This document shows positions 36,791 to 48,450 of a stretch of DNA of 64,000 nucleotides, piece after piece. Under the pieces are notes generated by a model. The model ran no database searches and was not told the origin of the DNA. It saw only the letters and a list, made by a program, of their open reading frames with translations. The position numbers and the translations under genes were made by a program. Source of the stretch: Chelydra serpentina. Its lineage: Eukaryota; Chordata; Testudines; Chelydridae. The number at the start of each line of letters is the position of its first letter. Position 1 is the first letter of the stretch. The DNA lies in the NCBI GenBank assembly GCA_037349315.1, contig JBAIAC010000018.1, positions 2,790,001 to 2,854,000 of the forward strand, in the 5' to 3' direction.

Positions 36791-37196
36791 GGTAACTAAA
36801 ATAAACTGAAACCCATAGTGGTGCATCTTTGCCACTTTCCACCTGTATGTCTGTAGGTCGCGATTGTTGGTTCTAGAGGCCTGATCCATGGCCCGCAGAG
36901 TGGACAAATTGGTTTTTCATTCTTGTCTTAGGCTCCTTCTCCAAGTTTTAGCCTCACTCCATTTGTACAAATGACAACACTGTCCCTAGTCTCAGTCCTG
37001 AGGAGGAAAAAAGAAAAGATTTGGCCCAAGCTATCAAAATCTATTCATACTGAACCTCTACCTTTAGAAAATCTGAATCTCTTTTTAATGCATACTAGGC
37101 CCAGAAACTGGGCCAGTTGGCATCCTGTTTTTCTATTTATTTCTTCTTGGCTTTCAGTACTTGTAAAATAGATTATCTGGCACTCTTATACTATAG

Positions 37197-37301
37197 AGAG
37201 AAGGTAGGTGAGGTAATATCTTTCATTGGACCAACTTCTGTTGGTGGAAGGTACAAGATTTTGAGTTTCACGGAGCTCTTCCTCATGTCTGGAGAAGATA
37301 A
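37197..37301. mobile_element. Penelope-like hairpin repeat, left arm
   Basis: Contains 'ggtgaggtaatatctttcat' and 'tggaccaacttctgttggtg', the inverse of the right arm at 37748-37875. Together the arms form a short hairpin-shaped derivative. It is interrupted near its apex by the fold-back element at 37306-37743. Confidence 0.55.
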
Positions 37302-37305
37302 CTAG

Positions 37306-37743
37306 TGTTGTGGAAAATTAACCACACCTTATGTTTGGATCAGACATCGCCTGAGACACCTTTATTTTGGATACAAATGCATAGGGGGAGGCAGATGACA
37401 GAACTGCCCCCCCCCCATGATGCAAGGAACTTTTTTTTTAAAGCTTAAAACCGCAGACAAATTACACATACTTCCGCATTTATTACCTTATTTGGAATAC
37501 ATTGCAAAATTAATAAAGGTCAAAAGCAAAGCCAGCAAAATGAGCATTTTCCATATTATGCTTTTCCTGGTGTTCACGGTCTACCCTTTTTCCCAACTGC
37601 GATTACCTATTTCTTAAGCTTCTGCTATTCGAAAAAGGGGGGCAGTTCTGTCATCTGCTTCCCCCTACGTGTTTGTATCCAAAATAAAGGAGTCTCAGGC
37701 GATGTTTGATCCAAACACAAGGTGTGGTTAATTTTCCACAACA
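37306..37743. mobile_element. Fold-back transposon, 438 bp, with about 110-bp terminal inverted repeats
   Basis: The left arm begins tgttgtggaaaattaaccac and runs about 110 bp to a C-run. The right arm is its reverse complement, with about 7 mismatches by my count. The palindromic 4-mer ctag flanks both sides (37302-37305 and 37744-37747). It could be a 4-bp target duplication, or a TA duplication one base inside. The loop is about 215 bp, AT-rich, and has no transposase. It sits within the hairpin repeat at 37197-37875. I do not recognise the family. Confidence 0.88.
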
Positions 37744-37747
37744 CTAG

Positions 37748-37875
37748 AATGTCACTTGTACCTGAGAAAGAGCTCTCTGAAGATCAAAAGTTTGCCCCTT
37801 CCCCCAACAGAAATTGGTCCAATAAAATATATTCCCTCACCTGCCTTGTTTCTCTCATATCCTGGGACCAACAAG
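37748..37875. mobile_element. Penelope-like hairpin repeat, right arm
   Basis: Reads 'gaaagagctctctgaagatc', 'cccaacagaaattggtccaa', 'ttccctcacctgccttgttt' and 'atcctgggaccaacaaggtt'. It is the inverted partner of 37197-37301 and matches 24144-24225 and 48365-48450. Confidence 0.55.
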
Positions 37876-39371
37876 GTTACAACACTGCAAATGACCCTTA
37901 TATCCTTCATTTAAATTGAAATGCAAATGGTTTCCTCCTATGAATTAGTCCCTTGATCTAGTTTTCTTGTCATTATAGACCATCTCTTCAGCTCAAACGT
38001 AAAAATCAGAACGAGTGAAGGATGATCTGATAGTCTTGTTTTGTACAATAGAACAGGTTCTTGCTGTCTATCAATCCCAAGAGAAAATACTAACAGAATT
38101 AATTGAATGTTTTCATCAAATTATCTTGATTTAAGCTTGACTTGGGTTTGTGGGTAACAGCTTTGCAATTGAGATGTTAAACTAAAGAGGAAACTTTATT
38201 ATAATACCAGTACAATCCACAGAATCTAAAGTATATTTGTCATGAATCTGTTCAGTGTATTTGTTATATTGTTTCATCACATTGACAATTCCCACATTGC
38301 TCCTGTCTCTTTGGTGTTTGTTGGACTTTGCTTTTAGTCTCCAGAAAATACTTACAAAATACACAATATGTCTGAAGTGTGGCAATGACCTAGAGGCAAA
38401 ACCCAGAGAATTCTAATTAAAATGCACAAAACTGCTGAATACAGAAAAAAAAGATGCTGTGCTTTGGGAGAAAAATGACAAATGTTTGCACAGCTAAAAG
38501 TCAAAACCTCTTATAAAATTTTACTTGGCAGTGTTAGCATGCCATGTGGGTATGATTTTTCACAGTATTGAAAAAAAATGGACAGCCTCTCTGTTCCAAT
38601 ATAGGCACGATGTGAAACAAAAACCAAATGATCATGCATAGTGAACTTCCCCATAAGTACTATGATTGATTAAAATGTGTGGTGTAGAATATAGATAATA
38701 TTCTTTTAAACTGTCCTCTGTGATTATATTGCAGGTATATTAAAAAATGACCTGCATTTTGCCAAAGAAACAACTTTTTTCTTTCTTGTAGCTAGTGAAA
38801 TGATACAGACTAAATGAAAAGACGGCATATTAAGCTGAGAGAAACCATTATCTATGGTACATTAAGGATTAATCGACCAGAAATGCAGGATATTACACTG
38901 GACACAGCTGATGCCAGGTGTTATTTTGTTTGCAGAAAAATCTATATTTCATAAAGAACATAAATAACAGATGAGGCCAAAAGCTATGACATGCTCTGAA
39001 GAAGAATAAAATAGGTTTATTGTAGTCAAGAGAATTGATGTTAAAATTCACAACTCTTAGCATATTCTTCTTCATAGCTTTAAAAAAAATAAACAGAATG
39101 GAGCTATATCTGTTTCAGAAGGTTTTGCTTTAAGCATGTTCATTGTAGCCAGAAAAATACATCAGGATTGGTGTTTACAATTAAAAACCTGCATTTTCAA
39201 ATGTATGTGGTTTGCTTTTTGCAGAAAGGAAACTGTATTGTGATCTTAAATTTGAATATTTGTACCTCCAAAATATGCGATTGTGGGCACAGACCATGAA
39301 GTTAGAAGCAGAAGTGCACTGATTTGCTCCTGTAATTCATTTACAGACACAAAGATGCATTTGCAGTTAGC

Positions 39372-39399
39372 TAAAAAAAAAAGGGGGGGGCGGGGGGAA
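39372..39399. repeat. A-run followed by G-run
   Basis: About ten A residues, then eight G, a C and six more G. Homopolymer tract, prone to length error. Confidence 0.8.
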
Positions 39400-39975
39400 G
39401 CTGGGCCTTAGACCTTTGGGAAATATACCTCAAAATTTTTGCGTTCTACTGGAATGAATAATTACTACTCTAAGATGCATACTAGTGATGACATAGCCTC
39501 AAAAGTCTCATTTTTTTGAAATGGTATCCTAAAGGTTTTCTACTCAGCAGAAGATTACCTAAACCTCTTCAGTCTGAAAGTCATGCTGGATATTTCAGTA
39601 TAACAAAATTTCTCATAGGATTTTTGCTAACTTTAGCATGGAACATTCAACTCTTAGGTTTCCAAAATGTGTAGGACGTCAAGTACATTCTGATAAACAG
39701 GGTCAACTCATTAGGGGAAATAAGCAAATGATTCACTCTGCTGAGGGACAGACCCTAGGTTTGAGAGAGATCGCTTCAGATAAATTGTGTTGTGCCATAC
39801 ACTATTTCAGTAACTTTGCTTCTGTGCAGAAAAAAATAGACAAAAAGAGATGAGAAAGCCCTAAAAATGGGGCTAACTAAACCTTTTTAGTCCTCAGAAA
39901 AGATTCAAGTTCAAGTTTTGAATAAATGTTTGGGTCAGTTCTTATTGTTTATTAATCAATTAATCATACCATATT

Positions 39976-40020
39976 CAGGGTCATATCCACAGCTAGTGTA
40001 AAACAGCATAGCTTCAACTC
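39976..40020. repeat. Fragment of a hairpin repeat
   Basis: 'cacagctagtgtaaaacagc' followed by 'atagcttcaact' resembles one arm of the palindromic repeat also seen at 51490-51575. Short and decayed. Confidence 0.3.
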
Positions 40021-40760
40021 TTCCGTACACACACACATACCCTTATACCACATTCGTCTCCAAACCAAAATATCCAATAAATGTTATCTTAGTGATTTAT
40101 TTAGTTTTCTTTAAAGTGTCTGTCCTTAGCTGTGGGTACTCAGCTTTCAACCAGAATAGAAACCTTACGGATAAAAGGCAGGTTTTAAATTAGATCTTGC
40201 TATAGACAAGAACACACACACAACCTTGAATGCCCTAATGCTTTTCTTTCGCTCTCTCCCCGCAGTGCCCATTTTGATAAATTGTTAGTTAACCACTAAA
40301 TTGCGTATAAGTTCTTGATATTCTTTTTCCAGGAAGTGAACACTTAAGACCCAAATAATTGTCTATACCTCCAGAGCTTCTGATGTGATCCCACACTTAG
40401 CAATACTTTATACTATGTCTTCCTACTGTCCTAAACATTATCTGTTGTGAAACACTTTAAAATAAAAGATCAAAGGGAAAGGGTAAAAAAACCCCAATTG
40501 GAGCCCAGTTACACCCTCCAGGTCTCTCTTTAGGCTTCAGTGTAGCGTATCTAGGCACGTGATACCATTATAGAAATGGTAGGCTAGTTATTTTAATGAA
40601 CACTCATGTTTTTATTTGAGGACATGACAGCACTGAATAAATGCAGTACAGTGATACCACGTCTCTCAGCACTTTCAGTTTATTTTTCATTTATAATCTG
40701 GTGGTGACATTTCAATATTTTAACTTTTGTACATATTCTATGCCTGATCTTATCTTACAG

Positions 40761-40934
40761 GAAATAAATGATGTGGATGTGCAGGAGATAGTGAGAAGGT
40801 CAATTGGAAGGTTAACAATTATTCGACAGACATTTCCAGTCCCACAGAACAGCAGTCAACGCTGTTTCCGTGGCAACCACAGAATATCTTCATCACTGTG
40901 TGATCCTAAGGACCCTTTCTCCCAGAACATGGAG
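40761..40934 (+). CDS. GRID2: GRID2 (GluD2) internal coding exon, 58 codons, amino-terminal domain
   Basis: The exon encodes 58 residues from [10 protein letters not shown] to DPFSQNME, continuing in frame from the 18-codon exon. The acceptor is tcttatcttacag and the donor is GAG|gtatct. The strings [15 protein letters not shown] and [12 protein letters not shown] identify GRID2. The paralogue GRID1 differs at several of these positions as I remember it. An N-S-S glycosylation sequon falls at about residue 293, where human GluD2 has N-I-S. The two cysteines fall at about 298 and 310 and, as I recall from ectodomain structures, form a disulfide. Differences from human (recalled) are conservative: I for L after VQE, S for T before LC, and S for A before QNME. 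Reading upstream of the acceptor stays open for a while, but that is intron. Confidence 0.97.
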
Positions 40935-42004
40935 GTATCTTCATACTAATTTTTTCTATCCTGTGTGCTAGCTTTATAGATGGCTACTGGGAAAATTTGA
41001 GTTTAGTGTAATTTTTGACTCGGTTTATTTTTAATATTTTTCTGTGTGGCATATCCTAATGGTTCATGCCTGAAACAATGAAATGGCTTAGCTGTTTGGG
41101 GTGCCATCTTGGTGACTAGAGCTACGTATCTAGCCTAAGCCACAGCAAGGCAGGGAAATCCAAGAGAAGCAGCTCAGCATCCAGAAGAAGCAGTATTGAA
41201 TTGCTGAGTTTTATAGTTTACCAGTTCTCCATCAAGAATTGCCTCTGCAGAGCCACACAATAAGAATCCTGTACCATGTTTCTCAAGCCACAGAACTGGT
41301 ACTACTAGTAAAACCATCCTGGAGAGCTTCTGCCTAAAGATTTGGAACCAAGCAATTTAAAACTTGGGTGTCTCAAGCTAAATACCTACATCTGTATTTA
41401 TGTACCTAAGTGGCCTTATTGCCAGAGATTCTGAGTACAGATTTTACTGACTTCATGGAGCTATTGTATTTGTGCCAATACATTCCACCATCCACCCACT
41501 GCAAGCATATTCCATATATGGACGGTGAAAGAGAAGAGACAACATGTATTTTTAAACTCACTCCTATGCTCCTGATCTGTCATTCATAATATTGGTTGAA
41601 AATGTTTAAATTAAGATTGATCTTTTTTCAGTAAATAGACTTTTTTGACAAAACATTTTAATTTTCTCCAAAATTTTAATTTAATATTTTAAGGGTGTTT
41701 TTTTTCATTTGCAGCTCTTACGTTTTGTTTGTTTTCCCTTAGCTCCAATTTTAAAATGTCACCATAAACTAATGGTGGAATTTTTTCAAAATGCAAAAAT
41801 ATTGAAGTATTAAAAAATCACGTGTAAAATATTATTACTTTAAAAAATGAAATAAAACATTTGTCAGTGGAAAATTAAAAAAGAAATAAATCAAAATTGA
41901 GAGAGAAAATATTCTAAAAATATAGGATAAAATTGCTTTTGAGTGTTTGACCAGTTCTAATTATGATTTTGGTGGAATTGAACCCAATCTGAATGATTAA
42001 ATTC

Positions 42005-43815
42005 ATAGAGGTAAATGGTAAAGGGGATGTAATGCAACATGGGTTTACCAAAGGTAGGTCATGCCAGAACAATATGATTTCCTTCTTTGAGAAATTAACT
42101 CTGAGTTTTTTAGATAAGGGAAGTGTGGTAGGTTGAAAACATTTGGACTTCAGTAATGTATTTGACACTGTACCACATGAGAAATTATTAGTTACATTAG
42201 TGAAGGTGGGGACCAGTACAAGCGTTGTAAGGTGGATAAGGAATTAGCTAAAGGAGAGAAGGCAGCAGGTTGTGCTGAAAGGTGTATTACCAGACTAGGG
42301 AGAAGTTACTAGCAATGTTCCTTAAGGATTGGCCTTGGGATCAGCATTACTGAATTTTTTTATTAATAACCTTGTTGCAAAAGTAGGAGTGTGCTAATAA
42401 AATCTGCTGATATAAAGTTGGGAAACACTGTCAATACAGAGGAGGGTTAGAATATTATACAGGAAGGTCTGGATGACATTGATGACTGGAGTGACAGAAA
42501 TGGGATGAAATTCAATAGCAAAGTGCAAGGTGGTGCAGTTAGGGTCTAATAAAAATAATTTCTGCTACACTTCAGGGCTCATCATTTGGAAGTGACAGAG
42601 GAGGAGAGAGACCTTGATGTGTGGTTTGATCATAGGATGTCTATGAGCCACCAATATGATGTGGCTGTGGGGGGAAAAAAGGCAAATACAATCCTAGGAT
42701 GTATCAGGCGAGGCATTTCCAATAGAGATGGAGAAGTATTAATTCCATTGTACAAGGCATTAGTAAGACCTCATTTGGAATAGCGTGTACATTTTTGGTC
42801 ACCATGTATAAGGAAAACTATTTTAAACTGAAACAGGTGCAGAGAAGAGCTATGAGGATGATCCTGTCAATGGAGGGCCTATCTTATGAGAGGAGATTGG
42901 AAGAACTGGGCTTGTTTAGTCTCATTAAAAGAAGGCTGTGAAGGGATATGATTGATCTTGATAAATCAGGGGGTGATAAATACCAGGAAGGGTGAAGAGC
43001 TATTTATGCTGAAGGACACTGTTGGCATGAGAACTAATGGGTATCGGATGGGCATGAACAAGTTCAGGCTGGAAATTAGAAGAAGGTTTCTAACCATCAA
43101 AGGGATGAGGTTCTGGAACAGCTTCCCAATAGTAGTTGTGGGAGCAAGCAAGTTAATTAGTTTTAATAGAGAGCTGGACAAATTTGAGTGCACTTGTATG
43201 ATGGGGATGCTTGTGATGGTAGGGAGCAAGGCTCAAGAGCCCTAGGGGGTCACTTCTGTTTTCTCTTATGTTCCTAAAGCTCATGCTTCAGGGTTGCAGC
43301 TGCCCACTAGAAGGGGTCAGGAAGGGATTATTCCCACCCTGCCCCCAATGTATTCTGGGATTTTTCCTCTTCCTCTGAAGCATCAGGGGTGGCCACTTCT
43401 GGAGATGGGACACTGGGTGGGTTGGACCAGGGCTCTGAGATGGCACCCAGCATCCTCTCCGTCAAGTGCTTGACTGGATGATTCTTGCTCACATGCTCAG
43501 GGTCTAACTGATCAGCAAATGTGAGGTTGGGAAAATTCCTTCCTTCCTTCCTGACCTTGCGGGGGGAGGAGGAGGAGGGAAAGGGGGAAAGGTTGCCTTC
43601 CTCTGCAGCCAGGATTATCTGAGTATATCTCATTTAACCATTTCCCTGCCATTGTTCCTATTCTCTGCCTGTGGCACATAATAGTCTGCTATCCTGTGGG
43701 TCTCTTTCCTTTGAAGGGTTTAGCGTGCTGGTACTGGGTGATGTCGGTGCCCTCTGATATACAGGTCAGACTAGATAATCTAGTGGTACCTTCTTGCCTT
43801 AATATTTATGACTGT
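42005..43815 (+). mobile_element. CR1-type LINE, decayed, sense orientation
   Basis: Conceptual reading gives reverse transcriptase-like text broken by stops and frameshifts: HGFTKGRSCQNNMISF, then a 'DFSNVFDTVPHEKLL' block, then the ORF2 tail 'GLSYERRLEELGLFSL'. The 3' part ends with 'ggtcagactagataatctag', close to the CR1 3' UTR. It lacks the 5' portion and is older than the - strand CR1 copies. Confidence 0.85.
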
Positions 43816-44093
43816 ACTAATGGAGGGCCCAGTTTTGCAACTGACTTCAAGCTGGCAGATCATTGTGCCCCTAAGGAGTTGCAGGGGTCTGGCTGCACAG
43901 AGTCACTCACACAATTGAGTTCACATATGTGTTTAGAAGCTCAGGGCCTTTGTTTTCTAGTAAGCCTGGTTCGACTCAGTTCTGTCAAAGTTATGGGTAT
44001 GCAGGAGTGCAGGACCAGCTTTAAAAAAGGTGCCTTGCTTAAAGGTCGTCCCCCCCAGTACATATATGGACTAAGAACATAAGAATGGCTATC

Positions 44094-44647
44094 TGTCAGT
44101 GACCAGACCAGCTAGGAGCAACTGCTGGCCTGCTCTGGACTAAGTGCGTTACTAGGCAACCGAGGAGCCCACATACGCTGCCTTGGAAGTCACAGTGGCC
44201 ACAGCCCCTGACTGGCTGCTGGTTTAGCAGTCCTGTTTATAAGCCTGGCCTCTGCAGCAGGTCAGTGGCTCTTCAACACATACCACTCCCAGAGCTGCAC
44301 ATGCTCTTGTTCCAGTCCCTGCTCCCCTCTGGCTTCAGACTTCTAGATTCGACCCCCAGCTCTGCCTCTGGTTTATGACTCCAGTTGACTCTCTGGTTCT
44401 GACATGCAGCTTCTGTCTCTCTGGTACTGATCCCTGGCTCTGCCTTTGACTTATAACACTGGTTTATACCCTCTTCCCAAGCTGTGGCATTTGGCTTCTG
44501 CCCCTCTGGTACTGACCCTTGGCTCATTTCCTGGAAAATGCCCGCCCTAGTCCCAGCTCTAACTAGTAAGCCTAACTCTCTCTCTTACTACCAGGACTGA
44601 CCACTCACCACCTGGTCGTCAACACTGTGGTTCTTACCAATTATACA
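44094..44647 (+). mobile_element. LTR-like repeat inserted in CR1
   Basis: Opens tgtcagtgacc and closes ttataca. A TATA-like gtttataagcc lies near 44235, then a long tract of ctctggttctgac-type units follows, the same plan as 8240-8681. The 4-mer ctat occurs just before (44089-44092) and after (44649-44652), a possible target duplication. The junctions are blurred and part of the CR1 seems missing here. Confidence 0.45.
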
Positions 44648-45019
44648 TCTATGCTGTCTTCTGATAGTGGCCGATGCCAGATGCTTCAGAGGGAATGAAT
44701 AGAACAGGGCAATTTGAGTGATCTATCTCTTGATGTCCAGTCCCAGCTTCTGGTGGTCAGAGGTTTAGGAACACCCAGAGCATAGGGTTGCATCCCTGAC
44801 CGTCTTGGCTAATAGTCATTGATGGACCTATTCCCTATGAACATATCTAAATCTTGTTTGAAGTCAGTTATGCTTTTGGACTTCACAACATCCCCTGCCA
44901 ATGAGTTCTGAAGGAAGACCGTGCAATGTTTGATATACTTTCTTAAGTTTGTTTTAAATCTGCTGTCTGTTTATTTCAGTGAATGACCCCTGGTTCTTGT
45001 GTTTATATGCAGGAGTAAA

Positions 45020-45156
45020 CAGGGGTTCTGGAACAGTTTTTATAGTGGAGGTGCTGAGAGCCATTGAACCAAAGTGTAAACCTTATATATAATGGAAACC
45101 ACTTCAAGCCAGGGGGTGTGGTAGCACCCCACACACACCTAGTTCCAGCACCTATG
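45020..45156. mobile_element. hAT-like MITE, 137 bp, inserted in CR1
   Basis: Left end caggggttctggaac and right end, reverse-complemented, cataggtgctggaac agree at 12 of 15 positions. The 8-mer ggagtaaa is present at 45012-45019 and 45157-45164, an exact target duplication. Removing the element restores CR1 sequence across the site. Confidence 0.92.
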
Positions 45157-45442
45157 GGAGTAAATAACATTCCCTTATTCATGATTTTATAGATTTCTGT
45201 CATATCCCCGCTTAGACATCTCTTTTCTAAACTGAACAGCCCCAAGCTTTTTTATCTGCCCTCATATGGAAGCTGTTCCATATTCCTAATCATTTTTGTT
45301 GCCCTTCTCTGTACTTTCAATTCTAATATATGTTCTTGGGTGGAGCAACCAGAACTGCATGTGTAGTATTCAATGTGTGGGCATATTATGGATTTATATA
45401 GTGCCCATTAGGATATTTTCTGTCTTGTTATCTATCCCTTTC

Positions 45443-45724
45443 CTAATGGTTCCTAACATTGTTAGTCTTTTTGACTGCTGCTGCTGCACATCGAACAGAT
45501 GTTTTCAGAGAACTATCCATGGTGACTCCATACCCCATCATAATGTATGTATAGTAGGGATTAAGTTTTCCAATGTGCATTACTTTGCATTTATCAGCAT
45601 TGAATTTCATTTGCCATTTTGTTACCCTGTCACCCAGTTTTGTGAGATCCCTTTGTAACTCTTCCCAGTCTGCTTTGGACTTAACTATCTTAAGTAGTTT
45701 TGTATCATCTGCAAATTTTGCCAC
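45443..45724 (-). pseudogene. CR1 ORF2 fragment with RT active-site block
   Basis: The - strand frame starts MAKFADDTKLLKIV, where FADD is the CR1 version of the reverse transcriptase catalytic box, and continues through DRVTKWQMKFNADKCKVMHI. It is part of the composite CR1 and not a host gene. Confidence 0.93.
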
Positions 45725-46012
45725 CTCATTGTTTATCCTTTTTCCAGATCATTTATGGAATATGTTGAACAGCACTAGTCCCAGTATAGACCCCTGGAGG
45801 ACACCACTATTTACCTCTCTCCACTGTGAAAATGAGCCATTTATTCCTACCCTTTGTTTAGCTGTCTTTTAACCAGTTACTATGAGAGAACCTTCCCTCT
45901 TATTCCATGACCGCTTACTTTGCTTAAGAGCCTTTGGTGAGGGACCTTGTCAAAAGCTTTCTGAAAGTCACCATACACTATATCCTTTGGATCACCCTTG
46001 TCCTCGAGTTTG

Positions 46013-46102
46013 GTGACCCCCTCCAAGAATTCTAAGAGATTGGTGAGGCATGACTTCCCTTTACAAAAGCCGTGTTGACTCTTATTTTGTTCATTTCTTC
46101 AT
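46013..46102. repeat. 90-bp direct duplication, left copy
   Basis: CR1 sequence from gtgaccccctcc to tcatttcttcat. It recurs at 47049-47138 with two differences, and the two copies bracket the LTR-like insertion. Confidence 0.95.
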
Positions 46103-47048
46103 AAGCCTCCTGAAAGCACTCTTTGCCTTTGACACCCAGGTGCCCAACTCCCAAGGAGGTTCAAACCCTTAATAAATCCGTTTTACCCTGTATAAAGCTT
46201 ATACAGGGTAAACTCATAAATAGTTCACCTTCTATTTCAAAGACAGAAAGATATGCACAGCTGTTTGCCCTCACCAAGTACCAACTTGCACTCCAGGTAA
46301 CTTAATAAGTAAAAAGTGATTTTAATAAGTACAGAAAGTAGGATTTAAGTGATTCCAAGTAGTGACAGACAGAACAAAGTGAATTACTAAATAAAATAAA
46401 ATAGAACACGCAGTTCTATGTCTAATCACCCTGTGTACAGATACAAACCTCACCAGGTCCAGTAAATAGGCTATCTTCCTCTTAGCCTGGGTCCAGCAAT
46501 CACTCACCCCCCTATTGTCATTGTCCTTTGTTCAGTCTCTTTCAGGTGTGTCCTTGGGGGGGTGGAGAGCCTCTCTCTCTAGCCAGCTGAAGACAAAATG
46601 GAAGGGTCTCCCAACCTTTTATAGCCTTTGCCCCACTCACCTTTGTAGAATCCTCTTGCCCTGGAGTTTTGGGATCACATGGGCAAGTCACCTGTCCATG
46701 CACCCTAATCAGTCCAACCAGTTGCATTCCTGACCAGGCCCCGATATGGATTGGGGTCTGCAACTTCTTTTGTCTGTTAAGTGCTTGTACTTAACTTGCA
46801 CATTCTTTTCTCCAAACATGATCCCATGCACTTACAAAGGCTATGTACAAAACCAGCAAATATAAAACCAATCTTCATAACTCCAACTACAACAAGGATA
46901 AATGCATACAAACAGGAGGAATAAATTCAGTAGGTCATAACTTTCCCAGAGATATGTTACATGGCACATGTAGCATAAAACATATTCCAGTTACACATAA
47001 ACATTCATAAGCATCTCTCCATAAAGCTTTATGGGGCACACCGTCACA
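46103..47048 (-). mobile_element. LTR-like insertion, 946 bp, in CR1
   Basis: On the - strand it opens tgtgacggtgtgccccataa at 47048 and includes a TATA-like ctataaaagg (complement of 46617-46626), as an LTR would. The TGTGACGGTG-type start is one I associate with abundant turtle LTR repeats. The distal end (near 46103) does not show a clean CA. Instead of a 4-6 bp target duplication it is flanked by 90 bp of duplicated CR1. No coding region inside is supported. Confidence 0.65.
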
Positions 47049-47138
47049 GTGACCCCCTCCAAGAATGCTAAGAGATTGGTGAGGCATGACTTCCCTTTAC
47101 AAAAGCCATGTTGACTCTTATTTTGTTCATTTCTTCAT
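47049..47138. repeat. 90-bp direct duplication, right copy
   Basis: Second copy of 46013-46102 (differences: g for t in aagaatgc, a for g in gccatg). From 47139 the CR1 continues normally. Confidence 0.95.
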
Positions 47139-48269
47139 TTGTGTGTCTGATAAATCTGTTCTTTACTGTAGTTTCAGCCAACTTGCCTGGTATCGAAGTT
47201 AGACTTACTGGCCTGTTATTGCCAGGATCACCTCTGGAGCCTCTTTTAAAAATTGGCTTGACATTAGCTATGTGCCAGTCCTCTGGTATAGAAGCTGTTT
47301 TAAGTGATAGGTTACATACCATAGTTAGTAATTCTGCAATTTCATATTTGAGTTCCTTCACAACTCTTGGGTGAATCTGGTCCTGATGACATATTACTGT
47401 TTAATTTAGCAATTACTTCCAAAAACTTCTCTACTGGCACCTCACTCTAAGACAAGTTCCTCAGATTTGTCACCTAAAAGTGGCTCAGGTGTGGGATTCT
47501 CCCTCACATCCTCTGCAGTGAAGACTGATGCAAAGAATTCATTTAGCTTCTCCGCAACGGCCTTGTCTTCCTTAGGTGTGCCTTTAGCACCTCAATCATC
47601 CAGTGGCTCCACTGATTTTTGGCAGGCTTCCTGCTTCTGATATACTTAACAAAATTGCTGTTAGTTTTCATGTCTTTTGCTAGTTGCTCTTCATATTCTT
47701 TTTTGGCTGCCTGATTATACTAACTGCCTCTTTTACTCTGTTTAGTCATTGAGGACCTCCCCCTTTTTTTTTTTTTTTTTTGGTCCTTTTACTGATTTTT
47801 GTAATTGTTTTTTATTTGGGGTATACATATAGTTTGAGCCTCTATAATGGTGTTTTTAAAAAATGTCCATGCAGCTTGCATATATTTGTGGGGAGGTAAG
47901 GCTCCCGTGGCAGTCCCGGAGGCCTGGGTTTGAGACCCATGGCTCCAGACACTACTTTTTTGAGGAACTGTGAGAATCACTGGTGAGAGGAGTAAAATCA
48001 AAAGTGAAGCAGCCAATAAGCAGTTTATTTGTTACGAGAAATACCTGTAGTCATAGCTCCCTCTGCTGTGATACTGTTAGAAGTTAAGCAGGGTTGGGTA
48101 GTGCCAATATATGGATAGAAGATCTCTGGAAACAACATAGGTTCAACAGGAAGAGATGTTAACTTGATTGCACGGATCCACTTCAGCAGGATGTTTTTAG
48201 GGGGTACTGTTGATGTCTTTCGGGTGAAATGTGAAAATGAGGTCATGATCACAACAGATCTTTCAAGAA

Positions 48270-48450
48270 TAGGAGTGACAAGATGAGTGAAGTAATGTAT
48301 TTTATAAGACCAACTTCTGCTGATTAGGGACAAGCTTTTAAGCTTATAGAAAGGGCTTGTCTCTTTCACTAACAGAAGTTGGTCCATACCTCACCCACCT
48401 TGTCTCTCTACCATCCTGGAACCAACGTGACCCCAACAACACTGCAGACC
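48270..48450. mobile_element. Penelope-like hairpin repeat, short form
   Basis: The left side, 'gatgagtgaagtaatgtatt' and 'taagaccaacttctgctgat', mirrors the right side, 'ctaacagaagttggtccata' and 'cctcacccaccttgtctctc'. It has the same two-arm structure as 37197-37875 but no insertion. The central part of a longer element is absent. Confidence 0.55.

Larger units (their letters stand above)
30845..40760 (+). other. GRID2: GRID2 intron, complete, 9,916 bp
   Basis: A GT-AG intron (gtaact...ttacag) between the 18- and 58-codon exons. It holds a short Penelope-like fragment, an old TIR repeat, a solo LTR, a fold-back transposon inside a hairpin repeat, and small fossils, each listed separately. 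I recognise nothing in 30845-32744, 33286-34690, 35574-36129, 36791-37196, 37876-39975 (apart from an A/G homopolymer tract near 39372-39399) and 40021-40760. Confidence 0.9.
44073..47880 (-). mobile_element. CR1 LINE, composite with nested insertions
   Basis: On the + strand the 3' tip appears first (aagaacataagaatggctat, 44073-44092). After an insertion come the 3' UTR, the ORF2 tail and RT (44653-46102). After a second insertion, more RT and upstream ORF2 follow (47049-47880). Landmark - strand peptides are MAKFADDTKLLKI (the catalytic FADD block, near 45724) and NNRPVSLTSIPGKLAE (near 47250). Three insertions interrupt it: 44094-44647, 45020-45156 and 46103-47048. The reading frame is dead. 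Confidence 0.92.

Noticed and set aside
40641..40949. 102-codon frame beginning upstream of the GRID2 exon
   Set aside because: The first part is intron ahead of a good acceptor (ttacag at 40755-40760). The known protein begins at EINDVD.
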